Below, in pieces: positions 24,574 to 26,346 of a stretch of 26,346 nt of DNA. The stretch's first letter is position 1. Each line of letters starts with the position of its first letter. Origin of the DNA: Zelonia costaricensis (lineage: Eukaryota > Euglenozoa > Kinetoplastea > Trypanosomatida > Trypanosomatidae). A model generated the notes under the pieces. That model saw only the letters and a program-made list of their open reading frames with translations, did no database searches and was not told the DNA's origin. Made by a program: the position numbers and the translations under genes. Where the stretch lies: positions 1 to 26,346 of the forward strand of contig JASAOO010003166.1 of assembly GCA_030849075.1 (NCBI GenBank), given 5' to 3'.

Positions 24574-26346
24574 TACGTACACGCGCTCTTGGTTTGCACA
24601 TACGGCAGGGTGCGTGAAACACGGCAAACACCGAGGCTTCAGCGTACGTCTGCAGCCCCCTCCACAATTTCCTCCTCCTCCTCCTCCTCCCCCCAACGAG
24701 TCCCCCACCACCCGCATCGCATTTTTTCTCCCCTCTCCGACTGCGCGCCGGTGCGTCGTCACCGCCCCCCACGTGCGGCGTTGAACGGCAACAACACAAA
24801 GTCACCCACACAAGAGCCCACAGCAGAGGACAACCGTTTCTGCCACCCTTCGTCAGTGTTCGTTTTTTTTTATTCCTGACGCTCCTCGGGGCTTCAACCT
24901 TGTCTCCACGACTGCGGAAGCATTCCGCCTTTGTTCTTATTTGTGTTGCCCCGCCACGCACCACTATCTCGACGACGCGTGTGCGGGCTGTCACTCGATC
25001 ACAGGCTCGCTCGCGGCCTGTTTGTGTGTGTGTGTGCGTGTGTCGTTGAAACCTTCCCTTTTCGTCCGCACCGCCCTCCCCTCCCCTCCCCTCCACCCCC
25101 CTCGCACACACACAACAAACACAATTGAATACGCCCCCCCTCCTTCCCTTCCACTCCCCCCACACACACAGACACACGCCCCCTCCCTCTCAAAAAAAAA
25201 AAAAACAAACAAAAGAAGAAACTNCCCCCTCCCCCCGGCAGACATATTTTCCAAGGAGGGCGTCCACTCGAGCTTTGTCGTCGTCGTCTGCGCGACTCCC
25301 ACACGCACTCACGTTTACCCGTGACTTCACACACACCAGCCGTCTCCCGTAGACCCGGTGTGCGCGTACGCGTGCGTGTGTGACGGAGTGCTTTTGTTGT
25401 TCTCTGCCGCCGTCTCTCCCCCCTCACTTGCGTTGACCTCACTGCCGCGACCTCGCTGGCACGGCGCGGCGGCTCATATACCGCCTCCTACAGTCCCTCA
25501 CCCCACCCACCTCCCCTCCCCCCTGCTTCGCGGCATTGGCTTGTGGGACGAGCCGCTCCGTCACCATCCCGCGGGTGTTGTGCAGCCCATGCGAAAAAAG
25601 CGCGACTGCGCGCCCCGTCCCCTTCTGCTCACCTCCACTCCACCCACCCACCCCCCGCTCTCGTCACTTCCCACGCAGGTTTGCCCGTCTTCTCGATCTA
25701 CCCTTCCGCCCCACTCTTCCTCGAAGCTCCCGCTCCGCGTCCACACACGTGCGCCTTAGCTTTTTTTTTTTGTTTCTGTTTTCGTTTCTACTATGTCTTC
25801 CTGCCACTCCCTTTCCTCGCCTTGTCTACCTGTCTCTCTCTCTCCTCTTTCGTGTACCTTATTCTTGACCCCAACTCTTGCCTTCTCGCCTCCCCGCTGC
25901 CGCCTCCTCTGCACGTCGACGCCCCGCCTCGCCCCGCATCTTGTCGCACTTTTTTTTTCTGTCTTGCTCGGCGCTTTTTCTTCGAGCACACTGCGTACGT
26001 GTCTGCGTTTGTGTGTGTGTGTGTGCCTTTACTTGTTTCAGCTTCTGTTTGCCTTGTTGCGGTGGCTGTTTGCACCCTCACGTGTTTTCACGGGTTTGCC
26101 GCCTCTGGCGCACCGCATTTCACGTCCGTGAAAGGGGATCTCCCGTCGCCGCCCTCGCCCCCCCTTCTCCCACTCTTGTGCACGTTGCGTTGCCTCTCTG
26201 CTGTACTGACGTCACTTTTTTTTTTGTTCACTGGCTGACTTCCCACCCCTTCCCCACTCGTCCATTGTTTCTGTGATCGCCTCCCTCCTCCTCCTCCCCC
26301 CTCCTCCGGTTGCCCCACCCCACAGTGCCAACTTCGCCACCCCCCC

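Larger units (their letters stand above)
20933..26346. other. 5.4-kb gene-free region downstream of gene 2
   Basis: About 20933-21480 is mixed-composition DNA with GT-rich and CAA-rich patches, and is the likely 3' UTR of gene 2. From about 21480 the + strand is strongly pyrimidine-rich with C, T and CT tracts. It includes A-rich patches at 21651-21675 and 23311-23372. Composition becomes balanced at about 23820-24450, then pyrimidine-rich again to the end. An ambiguous base (n) at 25224 lies between an A-rich patch and a C-rich patch. Open frames here encode repeat-derived low-complexity strings and none is accepted as a gene. Candidate splice acceptors with AG at 23590-23591 and 23782-23783 may serve a gene to the right of the window or a non-coding transcript. 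Confidence 0.6.

Noticed and set aside
25224..25224. Ambiguous base n between an A-rich and a C-rich patch
   Set aside because: Most likely a base-calling or assembly ambiguity at homopolymers, not a biological feature.

Overview
The window looks like a piece of a trypanosomatid chromosome, most likely from the Leishmania/Leptomonas/Crithidia group. Both convincing genes are intronless and on the + strand. The non-coding DNA is extremely pyrimidine-rich on that same strand, with many T or CT tracts followed by an AG, as in the trans-splice acceptor regions of polycistronic kinetoplastid transcription units. Dinucleotide microsatellites are abundant and the large gene is very GC-rich. The organism call is an inference from these traits; no species marker is visible.

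Layout: 1-1130 is gene-free flank. 1131-1417 holds candidate spliced-leader acceptors and the 5' UTR of gene 1. 1418-3211 is gene 1, a 597-residue Q/S/G/Y-rich, probably disordered protein of unknown function with repeated RRx(S/T)xP motifs. 3212-12367 is about 9.1 kb without a convincing gene, made of pyrimidine tracts and microsatellites. 12368-20932 is gene 2, a 2854-residue protein. 20933-26346 is a further 5.4 kb of gene-free, pyrimidine-rich DNA, including a compositionally different island at about 23820-24450. The two genes cover only about 39% of the window, low for a trypanosomatid.

The main discovery candidate is gene 2. Its C-terminal half contains three diverged copies of one module (about residues 1228-1666, 2041-2380 and 2488-2846). 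The copies align with each other, and their order of landmarks matches the kinesin motor fold: first strand, FD-like motif, GYN-like segment, DLL motif, switch I and switch II positions, L-G-G-P strand, and N-x-P-x-V-N-like neck. All three lack the GxxxxGK(S/T) P-loop, and the switch residues are eroded. Each module ends in a helix and a short P-K/R-A-like motif. The protein therefore looks like a triple kinesin-like pseudomotor with a disordered N-terminal half, more likely a microtubule-associated scaffold than a walking motor.

Nothing in the sequence shows that the two proteins act together. They share a strand, presumably a polycistronic transcript, and an abundance of basic-directed phosphorylation-type motifs. 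No tRNA, rRNA, CRISPR array or recognisable transposon coding sequence was seen.
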